From Streptomyces formicae (lineage in GTDB: Bacteria > Actinomycetota > Actinomycetes > Streptomycetales > Streptomycetaceae): a stretch of DNA of 64,000 bases. The stretch is from contig NZ_CP071872.1 of assembly GCF_022647665.1 (NCBI RefSeq), forward strand, positions 4,154,001 to 4,218,000, in the 5' to 3' direction. Numbering within the stretch: the first letter of the stretch is position 1; every line of letters begins with the position of its first letter. Positions 1-9,443 of this stretch are shown piece after piece. Under the pieces are notes generated by a model, which did not search any database, was not told the DNA's origin, and worked only from the letters and a program-made list of their open reading frames with translations. The position numbers were made by a program, and so were the translations under genes.

Positions 1-324
1 ATCACTAGCGACTACAACAGGGTGGTGAGGGTAGAAAAGGACGCAAAAACCAACATCACGGGCAGCGATTACAACGTCGCCACCGGCCTCAAAAACCCAT
101 CGGGTTTGGCGGTGGACGGCAAATGGCTCTACATCGCTGAAACCAGCAACAACAGGGTGGTGAGGGTAGAAAAGGACGGAAAAAACATCAGCGTCACGGC
201 AAGCGACGTGTTTTCCACGGACCTCTCATATCCCGGGGGTGTGGTGGTGGACAGCACGTGGCTCTACATCAGCTCGCCCTCAGAGCTCAAGCGGTTCCCC
301 TTGGGCTGGGCTAAGGCGAACTGA
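1..324 (+). CDS. WLYI-repeat beta-propeller protein, C-terminal part (runs in from upstream)
   Basis: The reading frame is open at base 1 and stops at 322-324, so only the last 107 residues are seen. They contain repeats of about 40 residues built around 'AVDGKWLYI', then an Asn/Arg turn and a 'VVRVEKDGK' strand, which is the rhythm of an NHL/six-bladed beta-propeller blade. It ends in 'LPLGWAKAN'-like sequence, nearly the same as the end of the complete paralogue at 3164-4270. Such propellers bind proteins, glycans or wall polymers; no catalytic residues are visible. Being just before a contractile injection system, it could be a binding or cargo protein, which is inference. The 3' end lies inside a ~0.93 kb direct repeat, so it and the downstream paralogue arose by duplication. 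Confidence 0.75.
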   Translation: MTSDYNRVVRVEKDAKTNITGSDYNVATGLKNPSGLAVDGKWLYIAETSNNRVVRVEKDGKNISVTASDVFSTDLSYPGGVVVDSTWLYISSPSELKRFPLGWAKAN

Positions 325-1223
325 TAGGGGTGCGACCTGAATGTTCCTGCTCATACGGCTGAGTGGTCATTGCTGCTGAGGGCTGGGTTGGTAGGGGTGG
401 GCGGGACGTGCAGGCTGTCGGTGTCGTAGTCGCCGAAGCGCAGGACGCTGGTGCGGCGGTGGGGGCTGAGCACCGCCAGGTCAAGCGCTGGAGAACATGG
501 CTGGAGCTGGCCAGCACCCTCCTTGAGTACCTGGAGATCTTCCACAACCGCCAACGCCGTCGCTCCGTGCTCGGCATGCTCACACCGACCGAGTACGAAC
601 CACAAACCGTCCAAGTAGCCTGAAACCGGCGAGCCGATTCCGCGACACCCGGGGCACATCGCCCCCACCAACCCGGAGCAGTTCATTCCGCACCGAGTAG
701 CGTGTTGATGCCGGGCAGGCTGCTGCTCGCCCCCTCACATGCGGACAGATACGACCCCGGGCTCGACGAGACGTCGAACTCACCGATCGCCGCGACGGCC
801 ATCACCTTGTCACGCGGCGTCGACCTGGGCGGTCAGCGCCCCCGTGCAGGGCTTCAGCAGCAGTCATGGCGCAATGGGCCGCACCTCGTCCTGGCACGGC
901 GGATGACAGCCGCAGCTGACGCTTGATCAGCAGCAGACCGGACTCTCGGTTGTCAGCCGCAGTCCGCTCTCGAGCGGAAGGATCCCCCCAGCGTCGTCGA
1001 CGCGGAGCCGGTTATCAGGGCCAGTTCGATCGGCGGTCAGATCCGTTCGGCTCGTGGTCAAGGTCCGCACATCGACTGGGGCACGTCACGGATCCGCAGC
1101 AGTGCCATGCCCGACACACGGCGCCACGCGTACACCGCGAGTCCCGTCATCCACGCGATGGGCCGGCCGAGCAGGGCGGAGAGCAGGATGGCGCCGCCCT
1201 GGTTGCGGTCGAGGGACACAGTG
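291..1223. repeat. Long direct repeat, copy A (partner 4237-5169)
   Basis: The 3' end of the propeller gene and ~900 bp downstream recur almost base for base at 4237-5169, with only scattered substitutions and two single-base indels. Copy A ends exactly where an IS5 element begins, after the shared 'gagggacacagtg'. It contains an IS3-type transposase fragment. The minus strand near 1080-1223 also has a short open stretch (contains 'LLSALLGRPIAWMTGLAVY') that may be a remnant of a membrane protein gene. No intact gene is seen in 625-1218. Confidence 0.9.
471..623 (+). pseudogene. IS3-family transposase (OrfB) C-terminal fragment, copy A
   Basis: About 50 codons encode the final part of an IS3/IS150-type integrase-like transposase: the 'EYLEIFHNRQRR' helix followed by 'LGMLTPTEYE' just before the stop is the hallmark of the OrfB C-terminus. 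The DDE catalytic core and OrfA are absent, so it is a dead fragment. The identical relic at 4417-4569 was carried along by the local duplication. Confidence 0.8.
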
Positions 1224-2124
1224 AACCCTTTTCATCCTTGATAGCTGCAGGTCAGCAGGGTGTGGATGGCTTTGGTGATCCGGCTGAGGCGGTTGGTGGA
1301 GCATCGGGCTCGGCGCGTGATGTGCCAGGACTTCAGCTGTGCGAAGGCCCGTTCGCCGGGTGCTCGTAGTCGGGCGTGGTCCCGGTTGAACTCCTGGTAG
1401 TGCGCCGGCTGGATTCGGTGGTGGTAGTAGGGGGTGCGGACGGTGGCGCCGGCTCCCTGGTACGCCCGGTCGGCCAGGACGAGGATCTGTCTGGTCAGGC
1501 AGGCTTGGACGATGCCGTGGGCGCGGGCCGCGGTCAGGTCGTGGGTCCGGCCCGGCAGGGCGGGTGAGAACCACAGGGGTGTCCCGTCCGGACTGGCGAT
1601 GACCTGCACGTTCATCCCGTGCCGGCGGTGTTTCATGGAGTAGTACGGCTCGTCCGTGGCGATACGGTCGGTGCCGACGAGGGTGCCGTCAACGATGACG
1701 AAGTCGCCCTCACCCAGCCCGACGAGTGCCTCGCGCAAGCCGGGAGCCCACGCTGCAAGGACATCGAGGGTCTCGTCGACATAGCGCCATGCTGTGGTCG
1801 TGGAGACACCGAAACCTGCCGCGAGCTGCGGAAACGTCTCGTTCTTCCGCAGATGCGCAAGAGCCAGGAGAGCCTGCTTGAAACAACCCAGGCGCCGCCA
1901 GGGCGAGTTCAGCTCGCGTCGGCGTTCGTAGATTAACCACGAGACATGCTCGACGAGCTCGTGCGGGACGTCGAGCGTGGAAGAATACGGAACCAACAGG
2001 GCCCCTCGGACGCCGGTGTGTTGAGTGAAGTCACCACGCCAACGACGAGGGGCCCTGCCACGTCACCAACCCGTCTGACCAGCACGATTCACCCTGCCAG
2101 AGGCAGGATGAAAAGGGTTCACTG
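1219..2124. mobile_element. Intact IS5-family insertion sequence
   Basis: The element is about 0.9 kb and ends in perfect 20-bp inverted repeats: CAGTGAACCCTTTTCATCCT at 1219-1238 and its reverse complement at 2105-2124. It carries one full-length transposase gene on the minus strand. It is inserted at the end of repeat copy A, and comparison with copy B fixes the left junction at about 1223. Decayed copies of the same element lie at 7171-7561 and 61349-61534. Confidence 0.9.
1232..1996 (-). CDS. IS5-family transposase (HTH_Tnp_4 / DDE_Tnp_4 type)
   Basis: This 254-residue transposase has the usual length for its group. An N-terminal helix-turn-helix region (about residues 35-90, 'FGVSTTTAWRYVDETLDVL') precedes a DDE nuclease: first Asp in 'VIVDGTLVG', a 'LPGRTHDLTAAR' segment, second Asp in 'VLADRAYQG', and the Glu in 'APGERAFAQLKSW'. 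All expected acidic residues are present, so it may be active. Translation probably starts at TTG (1996), as in the related gene at 2250. The C-terminus ends 13 bp inside the left inverted repeat, the compact arrangement typical of IS5 elements. Confidence 0.92.
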   Translation of the reverse strand: MVPYSSTLDVPHELVEHVSWLIYERRRELNSPWRRLGCFKQALLALAHLRKNETFPQLAAGFGVSTTTAWRYVDETLDVLAAWAPGLREALVGLGEGDFVIVDGTLVGTDRIATDEPYYSMKHRRHGMNVQVIASPDGTPLWFSPALPGRTHDLTAARAHGIVQACLTRQILVLADRAYQGAGATVRTPYYHHRIQPAHYQEFNRDHARLRAPGERAFAQLKSWHITRRARCSTNRLSRITKAIHTLLTCSYQG

Positions 2125-2249
2125 AGCGTTTTCAGCGTGGCCACTGATCGAGTGACGGTGGTGACGTGGTTCGTGGTGCGCAACGGACAGGGCTCCCGTG
2201 CCGTTGAGAGAGGTGTTCGACGTCTCAACTCACCAGCACAGGAGCCCTG

Positions 2250-3317
2250 TTGGTTCCGTATCCTGCCGTACTCGACCTCCCGCACGCCTTGGTCGAGTGG
2301 GTCACGATGCTTATCGTCACCCGTGAGGGTGAACGGCGGTGCAAACTCCCGCCGCACCGGCGCGCGCTCGTCGCACTCGTGTACCTGCGCCGCCACGACA
2401 CCCTTACGGGGATCGCCGCGGCCTTCGGGATATCCGTCGGCACCGCCCACGCCTACGTCACCACCGTCACCGGCCTGCTCGCCGACCGCGCCCCGGGCCT
2501 GCTGAAGACGCTGCGCGAATTCGATCCCGACTTCGTCCTGCTGGACGGAACCCTCGCCGAGTGCGACCGCGTCGGCGACAGCCGCGCCGACTACTCGGCC
2601 AAACACCGCCGCCACGGCGTGAACGTCCAGGTCGTCACCGATCCCGCCGGCGAGATTCTGTGGATCTCGCCCACGCTGCCGGGCCGCAACCACGACCTGA
2701 CCGCGGCCCGCACCCACCGCATCATCCGAATCTGCGAACGCCAGGGCGTCCCCGTCCTCGCCGACCGCGCCTACACCGGTGCCGGTCCCCACGTCACCAC
2801 CGGCCTCAGACGTCCGCCCGGCGGGGAACTCACCGCCACCCAGCGCACCGTCAACCGGGCCCTCGCCCAGGCCCGAGCTCCCGTCGAACGCGGCATGGCC
2901 CGGCTGAAATCCTGGCAGATCTTCCGCAGATCCCGCATCAGCCCCAACCGCATGACCGTCATCGCGAAAGCGGTCCTCACCCTGGAGAGGCACCGGCAGG
3001 CCTCCCGGGGCACGCCCTGCCCTGGCACACACGGCCGCTCACCGCACACAACCCGGCAGCCCGCCTGTCCGGGACCGACAGGCTGCCCATCGCGCCACCG
3101 CAGGCGCCAACCGGTGCCCCGCCACCCAGCACCCGCCACCCACCACACCGGAAAGACACGACCATGCCCAGCGAGCCCCAGCCCATCACCGCCACCGCCA
3201 CCGGTGGAGACATCCGCATCATCCTCGAAAGCGGCAAAGTCAGCCCCCCAACCGGCCTCACCGTCGACACCGACGGGCAGAACCTGTCCTGGACAGCCCC
3301 GACCGACGCTGACGTGA
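2250..3317 (+). CDS. Second IS5-type transposase, diverged and reading through its C-terminus
   Basis: The first ~248 residues form a complete IS5-type transposase: HTH region ('[19 protein letters not shown]'), first Asp in 'VLLDGTLAE', '[12 protein letters not shown]', second Asp in 'VLADRAYTG', and Glu in '[13 protein letters not shown]'. It is related to but clearly different from the element at 1219-2124. Translation probably starts at TTG 2250. A natural end is expected near 2990 ('VLTLERHRQ'), but there is no stop there and the frame runs on ~110 codons into the start of the propeller gene in another frame. I see no inverted repeat near 2990-3160, so the right end of the element seems lost. 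Confidence 0.75.
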   Translation: MVPYPAVLDLPHALVEWVTMLIVTREGERRCKLPPHRRALVALVYLRRHDTLTGIAAAFGISVGTAHAYVTTVTGLLADRAPGLLKTLREFDPDFVLLDGTLAECDRVGDSRADYSAKHRRHGVNVQVVTDPAGEILWISPTLPGRNHDLTAARTHRIIRICERQGVPVLADRAYTGAGPHVTTGLRRPPGGELTATQRTVNRALAQARAPVERGMARLKSWQIFRRSRISPNRMTVIAKAVLTLERHRQASRGTPCPGTHGRSPHTTRQPACPGPTGCPSRHRRRQPVPRHPAPATHHTGKTRPCPASPSPSPPPPPVETSASSSKAAKSAPQPASPSTPTGRTCPGQPRPTLT

Positions 3318-4270
3318 ACACCGCCTACCAACTCACTTACATGTCCGCCACCGACTTCCAAAAACAGGACACAGGTTCCTCTAGCCCCACCGCCCTCATA
3401 CCCAACCTCCGTGAGGACAGGTACAACGTCACCATCCGCACCACCAAGAACGGCAATTTCTCCGACACCTCAGCCCCTCTACTCATCACCCGGGCCGACG
3501 CCACCCTCACCTCCGTCCTCACCAACATCAACGGTTTCGACGGATTGGCGGTGGACGACAAATGTCTCTACATACTCAATTGGCATGACGTGCTGAGGGC
3601 GAACAAGAAAACAAATACCTCTGCCTCGGACGCGACCAAGATCGCCACAACCCGCTCGAGACTCAAAAGTGTGGCGGTGGACGACAAATGGCTCTACATA
3701 ACCGACGAAAACGGGGTAGCGAGGATAGAAAAGAACCCAAGTCCCCAAAACGAGAATTATACCCACCTCGTCAAAAGCCTCAAATCGCACTCCAGTATTG
3801 CAGTGGACGACAAATGGCTCTACATCGTTGACTACCTCGACAGCAAGGTAGTGAAGGTAGAAAAGGAAGGAGACGGCACGGTCGTGAAGGAGGTCGTCAC
3901 CGGCCTCACCCAACCCGCTCGTGTGGCAGTGGACGACAAATGGCTCTACATAATCGAGGGAAAAGGCAGGGTAGTGAAGGCAAGCAAGGAAGGAAAAACC
4001 ACCGCCACGAACGCGACCGAGGTCGTCACCGGCCTCACCCCACCCGCTTATGCAGTGGTGTACGGCGGCTGGCTCTACATATTCGACCAAAATAGGATGG
4101 CGAGGGTATGGACGAGCGAAAGAAACACCAGCATCCTGGAAACCAACGTGATTTCCTCGCAACTCAATAGTGCCATGGGAATGGCGACGGACGGCAACTG
4201 GATCTACTTCCACGCTGGTAACACCAGCCAGGTCAGGAAGCTCCCCTTGGGCTGGGTTAGGGCGAAGTGA
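3164..4270 (+). CDS. FN3 domain plus WLYI-repeat beta-propeller protein
   Basis: A 368-residue protein. Residues ~20-105 form a fibronectin-type-III-like beta-sandwich ('[19 protein letters not shown]', ending '[10 protein letters not shown]'). Residues ~110-368 hold six repeats with the core '[10 protein letters not shown]', each followed by a turn and a 'VVKVEKE'-type strand, giving a six-bladed NHL-like propeller. The ATG at 3164 is chosen because it begins the FN3-like domain ('[14 protein letters not shown]'); the frame stays open upstream only by running through IS5 transposase DNA. No signal peptide is visible, so it is probably cytoplasmic. It is the nearest non-mobile gene upstream of the injection system. 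A role as a targeting or cargo protein of that machine is inference; it might equally be an unrelated propeller lectin. Confidence 0.8.
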   Translation: MPSEPQPITATATGGDIRIILESGKVSPPTGLTVDTDGQNLSWTAPTDADVNTAYQLTYMSATDFQKQDTGSSSPTALIPNLREDRYNVTIRTTKNGNFSDTSAPLLITRADATLTSVLTNINGFDGLAVDDKCLYILNWHDVLRANKKTNTSASDATKIATTRSRLKSVAVDDKWLYITDENGVARIEKNPSPQNENYTHLVKSLKSHSSIAVDDKWLYIVDYLDSKVVKVEKEGDGTVVKEVVTGLTQPARVAVDDKWLYIIEGKGRVVKASKEGKTTATNATEVVTGLTPPAYAVVYGGWLYIFDQNRMARVWTSERNTSILETNVISSQLNSAMGMATDGNWIYFHAGNTSQVRKLPLGWVRAK

Positions 4271-5169
4271 TGGGGGTGCGACCTGGATGTTGCTGCTCAT
4301 ACGGCTGAGTGGTCATTGCTGCTGAGGGCTGGGTTGGTAGGGGCGGGCGGGACGTGCAGGCTGTCGGTGTCGTAATCGCCGAAGCGCAGGACGCTGGTGC
4401 GACGGTGGGGGCTGAGCACCGCCAGGTCAAGCGCTGGAGAACACGGTTGGAGCCGGCCAACACCCTCCTTGAGTACCTGGAGATCTTCCACAACCGCCAA
4501 CGCCGTCGCTCCGTGCTCGGCATGCTCACACCGACCGAGTACGAACCACAAACCGTCCAAGTAGCCTGAAACCGGCGAGCCGATTCCGCGACACCCGGGG
4601 CACATCGCCCCCACCAACCCGGAGCGGTTCATTCCGCACCGAGTAGCGTGTTGATGCCGGGCAGGCTGCTGCTCGCCCCCTCACATGCGGACAGATACGA
4701 CCCCGGGCTCGGACGAGACGTCGAACTCACCGATCGCCGCGACGGCCATCACCTTGTCACGCGGCGTCGACCTGGGCGGTCAGCGCCCCCGTGCAGGGCT
4801 TCAGCAGCAGTCATGGCGCAATGGGCCGCACCTCGTCCTGGCACGGCGGATGACAGCCGCAGCTGACGCTTGATCAGCAGCAGACCGGACTCTCGGTTGT
4901 CAGCCGCAGTCCGCTCTCGAGCGGAAGGATCCCCCAGCGTCATCGACGCGGAGCCGGTTATCAGGGCCAGTTCGATCGGCGGTCAGATCCGTTCGGCTCG
5001 TGGTCAAGGTCCGCACATCGACTGGGGCACGTCACGGATCCGCAGCAGTGCCATGCCCGACACACGGCGCCACGCGTACACCGCGAGTCCCGTCATCCAC
5101 GCGATGGGCCGGCCGAGCAGGGCGGAGAGCAGGATGGCGCCGCCCTGGTTGCGGTCGAGGGACACAGTG
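4237..5169. repeat. Long direct repeat, copy B (partner 291-1223)
   Basis: Second copy of the segment described at 291-1223, starting inside the 3' end of the propeller gene. Here the sequence continues uninterrupted past 5169 into the leader of the first sheath gene, so copy B shows the arrangement before IS insertion. Apart from the IS3 relic there is no supportable gene between 4570 and 5271. Confidence 0.9.
4417..4569 (+). pseudogene. IS3-family transposase (OrfB) C-terminal fragment, copy B
   Basis: Same ~50-codon fragment as at 471-623, differing at three residues. It keeps 'EYLEIFHNRQRR' and 'LGMLTPTEYE' and the stop codon but lacks the catalytic domain. It marks an old IS3 insertion that predates the local duplication. 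Confidence 0.8.
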
Positions 5170-5271
5170 TGTCTCGGATACCGGCACCGCTGATCACCAC
5201 TCGGGTCCGCATGGAGCCTTTGGTCCTACGGCCGACCCGCCAGATTCACGTTCAAAGAAAGTAGGTCCTTC

Positions 5272-7065
5272 ATGCCCCCTCTAGCGCCTGGCGTCTATGT
5301 CAAAGAGGTGTCCAGCGGCGCCCGGTCGGTGACCGGCGCGAGCACCTCCGTCCCCGCGTTCCTCGGCTTCGCTCTCGCCGGTCCTACGAACCCCACCCTC
5401 GTACGCGGCTGGAACGAATACCTGCGCACCTTCGGTCAACCCGGCCTGGAAGCGGCGCTGCTAGCCCCCCTTGAGAAGGCCATGGCCTTCAGAGAGCAGG
5501 CTCTCGCGTGGCAGGAGAGAGAGCGCGCCCAGAGGAAGATCTTCAAGCAGTACCAAGACAACCCGGATTCATACACCCGGGAGGACGCGGACAAGGTCAA
5601 GGCGGCCTGTACCGTCATCGCCGGTCTCTACCAGGAGATGGTCGCGTCCGGCGCCCACAGCGATGCCCTCCGGGACCTTACGAGAGCCGTGACCGAAGCG
5701 GCGGCCGCGAAAGATCTCAACTCGCCTGATCAAGAGGCTCGCACCTCAGCGATGACTACCGCGATCACTGCCGGACTCAAGTTCTGCGACAAGGCAGAAG
5801 AAAGATTCACGTCCGCCAGAGAAGACGTCGTGGGTAAAATCATCACGCGCATTGACAGCCTCTACCAGAAGGCTGTCACCTGCGGTGTCTCCATCCTCAA
5901 GTCCGCCCCACGCGATGAAACCGCGCAAAATAACCTGGCGGGCGCCTTCGAAGATGCTGCTGACGACTGGTCACATCTCAAAGACATCTTCACGGAATAC
6001 TTCGCAGCGGCTGACCTGCCACAGCTGGCCGACAAGCTGGTCCGAACCTACAAGGGTGAACTGACCCCTGCAGGAGATCCGGAATGGTGCCTGGGAGAGG
6101 CGGTGTACGGGTTCTTCGCCAACGGCGGCTCCTCCTGCTACATCATCCGCCTCGACGACCGGCACACACACAACCACGCCCTGCTGCAGGCGGGACTGGA
6201 CCAGCTCGAAACAGTCCAGGACGCGTCCATGGTCGCCGTCCCCGACCTGCACCATCTCCGCGGCGCCAACACGCTGGACGGGGCCAAGACGCTCCTGCAG
6301 GCCGTGGCCAAGCACTGCGCCGACATGAGGAACCGGGTTGCCATCCTCGACGCCCCCCAGGACAAGAACGGCGTCTCCGAGCAACGCGCGATCGGCAAGG
6401 ACGACGCCGGGAACCTGGGCATCCCCGGCGCAGCCAAGGAATTCGCCACCCTGTACTACCCCTGGATCACCGTCCCCGGCTTGGACGGCACCTCCCGCCA
6501 CGTGCCCCCCTGCGGACACATCGCCGGCGTCTGGGCCCGCACCGACGCCCAGCGCGGCGTGTTCAAAGCCCCCGCCAACGAAACGCTCCAGAATGCCATC
6601 GCTCTCCCCACTCAGCTCAGCGACGACCAGCAGGCCCACCTCAACGAGGCCGGCATCAACTGCCTGCGCGTCTTCCCCGGCCGCGGCATCCTCGTCTGGG
6701 GAGCCCGCACACTCGCCACCGACAGCCGCGACGGGAAATACCTCAACGTCCGCCGCCTGGTCTGCTTCCTGGCCGAGTCCATCAAACAGTCCACCAACTG
6801 GGCCGTCTTCGAATCCAACGACGAACACCTGTGGGCCACGCTCCGACAGACCGTCAAGGCCTTCCTCAAGGACCAATGGCGCCAAGGCGCCCTCCAAGGC
6901 GCCACACCCGACGAGGCCTACCAGGTCATCTGCGACAACACCAACAACCGCCCGGAAGCCATCCAGGACGGCCACGTCACCTGCGATATCTACATCGCCC
7001 CCGTCCGCCCTGCCGAATTCATCCACTTCCAAGTACAGCAAACCGCCGGCCAGCCCACCGCATAA
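5272..7065 (+). CDS. Contractile injection system sheath protein 1
   Basis: A 597-residue tail-sheath protein. The N-terminus 'LAPGVYVKEVSSGARSVTGASTSV' is the classic start of T4 gp18/Afp-type sheaths and gives the inter-subunit linker strand. The C-terminal half carries the conserved sheath fold: 'MVAVPDL', 'YYPWITVPGLDG', 'PPCGHIAGVWARTDAQRGVFKAPAN', 'GINCLRVFPGRGILVWGARTL', 'RRLVCFLAESI', 'FLKDQWRQGALQG' and a last strand 'CDIYIAPVRPAEFIHF'. Residues ~65-265 are a charged, mainly helical insertion that phage sheaths lack. Subunits wrap the inner tube and contract to drive it forward. It starts at ATG 5272 after a weak 'agtagg' site. A close paralogue follows at 7625, separated by an IS5 relic. 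Confidence 0.96.
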   Translation: MPPLAPGVYVKEVSSGARSVTGASTSVPAFLGFALAGPTNPTLVRGWNEYLRTFGQPGLEAALLAPLEKAMAFREQALAWQERERAQRKIFKQYQDNPDSYTREDADKVKAACTVIAGLYQEMVASGAHSDALRDLTRAVTEAAAAKDLNSPDQEARTSAMTTAITAGLKFCDKAEERFTSAREDVVGKIITRIDSLYQKAVTCGVSILKSAPRDETAQNNLAGAFEDAADDWSHLKDIFTEYFAAADLPQLADKLVRTYKGELTPAGDPEWCLGEAVYGFFANGGSSCYIIRLDDRHTHNHALLQAGLDQLETVQDASMVAVPDLHHLRGANTLDGAKTLLQAVAKHCADMRNRVAILDAPQDKNGVSEQRAIGKDDAGNLGIPGAAKEFATLYYPWITVPGLDGTSRHVPPCGHIAGVWARTDAQRGVFKAPANETLQNAIALPTQLSDDQQAHLNEAGINCLRVFPGRGILVWGARTLATDSRDGKYLNVRRLVCFLAESIKQSTNWAVFESNDEHLWATLRQTVKAFLKDQWRQGALQGATPDEAYQVICDNTNNRPEAIQDGHVTCDIYIAPVRPAEFIHFQVQQTAGQPTA

Positions 7066-7170
7066 CCCGGAAGCGGCGTCCCTGACAGCACTGCGAAAAA
7101 TACCGGCCAGCAGAAGAGTGTCCAGGCATGTCCATCCGAATGACTGACCTGTCCAATACCAGGTCCAGTA

Positions 7171-7561
7171 GTGAGCCCTTTTCATCCCGCCTCTGACAGG
7201 GTGAACGAGTTGGCCAGTATTCTTCCACGCTCGGCGTCCCGCACGAGCTCGTTGAGCATGTCTCCTGGCTGATCCGATCCATGCCTGCCGGCGGGAACTG
7301 AACTCTCCGTGGCGGCGCCTGGGTTGTTTCAAGCGGGCCCTCCTCGCCCTGGCTCATCTGCGGAAGAGCGAGACATCTCCGCAGCTCACGTCTGGTTTCG
7401 GCGTCTCCGCGGCAACAGCCTGGCGGCACGTGGACGAGACCCTCGACGTCCTCGCTTCCACCGGATCCCACCGGCCCACTACCAGGACTTCAACCGCAAC
7501 CACTCCCGGCTCCATGCCCGGCGAACGCGCCTTCGCCCCGCTGAAGTCCTGGCGGCCCCAT
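7171..7561 (+). pseudogene. Decayed IS5-family element between the two sheath genes
   Basis: The left end 'GTGAGCCCTTTTCATCC' at 7171-7187 matches the inverted repeat of the intact IS at 1219 with one mismatch. Next come transposase pieces in shifting frames (the 'LDVPHELVEHVSWL' region, the HTH region, then the 'GERAFAPLKSW' region). About 95 bp around the start codon and the central catalytic part are deleted, and no right inverted repeat remains. Its last codons are in frame with the following sheath gene, but the real sheath start is ATG 7625. It is an IS scar at the sheath duplication point. Confidence 0.85.
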
Positions 7562-7624
7562 CTTCCAAACAATCACTCAAGAACTGTGCCTCGTGATCTT
7601 CTAGAGACTTTAGGAGTAACACCC

Positions 7625-9334
7625 ATGACCACACCTCTAGCCCCTGGCGTATATGTGAAGGAAGTGTCGAGCGGCGTGCGCTCGATTACGGGTGCGGGGA
7701 CTTCCACCCCCGCGTTCATCGGCTACACTCCTCAGACGGTTATCACGAATCCTACGCTGGTGCGCAGCTGGCCCGAGTTCAGCAGGACATTCCTGCCGAC
7801 AGATGCGGATATCAAGGCCAGCCTGGTTAAGGCGAGCGAATCCTACAAGGATGCCGAGAGTGCCGCCAACACCTTAAAGCAATTGAATAATACCGCTGGC
7901 CGTAAAACCACCCTAACCGTTCAGGAAGAGACCAAGGGTACCGAGGTCGACCATGCAAAGACTTTCGCAGACTCCGCGCACAAGGCGGTTAAGGGCCTTG
8001 GACTGACGCCCTGGGGTACAGAAGTTGAGCAAGCTTTCGAAAATTTGACGCAAGGGGTCAATGATAATAAGTTACTAACTGAACTAACCAATCTCATCAA
8101 GGCCGTCTACTCTGCTTTCACAACCCTGTACAAAACATATGCAGAGACCGTGGAAACGGTCATCGCGCTGAAGAGTAAAGCATCCGCAGCAGCTGGGGCT
8201 CTGTCTAGTATGGCTGAGGCGGCAGCAACTGCTGTTTTCACGAGTGACTTCCAGAAGATCAATCCTGGCACTCGGGAGAAGTTCGGCCTGATAGATGTGC
8301 TCAAGGTTGCCCAGGCGTATGGGCGAAGGGCGCTGTCGGCGAAGGAGGGGTGGTGTCTGGCGGAGGCTGTGCTGGGGTTCTTCGCGAATGGCGGGTCTTC
8401 TTGCTACATCGTGCCTCTCGGAGGCGGTACGGATGCCTCTCTTAGAAGCGCTCTGACATTGCTGGAGAGTCAGCATGATGTGTCGATGGTTGCCGTGCCT
8501 GATCTTCATCTGGGCCAGGGCGTGCCGCCGTCAGCGACTGATAAGACCTCCGCCACGAAGGCCGGGCAACAGGTGACTCCGTTCGCGTCGGCCGTGGTAG
8601 ACCACTGCGCGACGATGAAGAACCGTGTGGCGATTCTCCACACCCTCCCAGGTCTCAATGACCAAAACGCTCTCGCCTTCCACGACGGCCTCAGCGTGGG
8701 TGCCAATAAGGCATTCGGAAGCCTGTACTACCCCTGGGTCAAAGTTCCGGGCTTGGACGGTGTGCGGCGTGTGGTGCCTCCGGTCGGGCACGTGGCAGGG
8801 GTCTGGGCGGCGACGGACAGTGCTCGTGGCGTGTTCAAGGCTCCGGCCAACGTTTCTCTCTCCGCAGCGACCGATCTGGAGATCTCGCTCAGCGATGGAC
8901 AGCAGGGTGCCCTGAACGACAAGGGTGTGAACTGCCTGCGTAGCTTCCCTGGACGTCCGCTTCTGGTCTGGGGTGCCCGCACCCTGGCCGTGGATGACCG
9001 GGACTGGAAGTACCTCAGTGTCCGCCGGCTGGTGTGCTTCCTGTCCAATTCCATTCAGCAGGCGACGAACTGGGCTGTCTTCGAACCCAACGACGAGCGT
9101 CTGTGGTCGACACTGCGGCAGAGTGTCACCGCGTTCCTCAAGGATCAGTGGCGCCAGGGGGCACTGCAGGGCACCACACCGGACAAGGCCTTCCTTGTCG
9201 TCTGCGACAAAGACAACAACCCTTCATACCTCCGTGATCAGGGGCAGGTGCACTGCGACATCTACATCGCACCCGTCCGCCCCGCTGAGTTCGTCCACTT
9301 CACCATCCAGCAAACCGCCGGCCAGGCCGCCTGA
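7625..9334 (+). CDS. Contractile injection system sheath protein 2
   Basis: A 569-residue paralogue of the upstream sheath with the same N-terminal 'LAPGVYVKEVSSGVRSITGAG' strand and the same C-terminal landmarks ('YYPWVKVPGLDG', 'PPVGHVAGVWAATDSARGVF', 'GVNCLRSFPGRPLLVWGARTL', 'FLKDQWRQGALQG', 'CDIYIAPVRPAEF'). Its helical insertion (~residues 60-240) has little similarity to that of sheath 1, is richer in A/T codons and holds two TTA codons (7874, 8072). The start is ATG 7625 with 'aggag' at 7612-7616; the open frame upstream is IS relic. Two sheath types could form mixed or alternative sheaths, as Afp/PVC particles do with Afp2-4, or one may be redundant. The tube gene follows 109 bp later. 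Confidence 0.96.
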   Translation: MTTPLAPGVYVKEVSSGVRSITGAGTSTPAFIGYTPQTVITNPTLVRSWPEFSRTFLPTDADIKASLVKASESYKDAESAANTLKQLNNTAGRKTTLTVQEETKGTEVDHAKTFADSAHKAVKGLGLTPWGTEVEQAFENLTQGVNDNKLLTELTNLIKAVYSAFTTLYKTYAETVETVIALKSKASAAAGALSSMAEAAATAVFTSDFQKINPGTREKFGLIDVLKVAQAYGRRALSAKEGWCLAEAVLGFFANGGSSCYIVPLGGGTDASLRSALTLLESQHDVSMVAVPDLHLGQGVPPSATDKTSATKAGQQVTPFASAVVDHCATMKNRVAILHTLPGLNDQNALAFHDGLSVGANKAFGSLYYPWVKVPGLDGVRRVVPPVGHVAGVWAATDSARGVFKAPANVSLSAATDLEISLSDGQQGALNDKGVNCLRSFPGRPLLVWGARTLAVDDRDWKYLSVRRLVCFLSNSIQQATNWAVFEPNDERLWSTLRQSVTAFLKDQWRQGALQGTTPDKAFLVVCDKDNNPSYLRDQGQVHCDIYIAPVRPAEFVHFTIQQTAGQAA

Positions 9335-9443
9335 GCCACACCTGAAGACTTCTGGGGCGTTTCCCAGACCCAGCTTTACCCTCTCCCCCATTTGATCACG
9401 TCCGGCCCTTCTTCAGGCCGCGTTCTCACCCTACGGAGTTCTC

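Noticed and set aside
2031-3032. Minus-strand open frame of 333 codons opposite the second IS5 transposase
   Set aside because: Antisense shadow of a transposase with complete DDE motifs on +.
5971-7332. Long open frame on the minus strand opposite sheath 1
   Set aside because: Shadow of a high-GC gene; Gly/Val/Asp-rich composition, no domain, and the + strand frame is a clear sheath protein.
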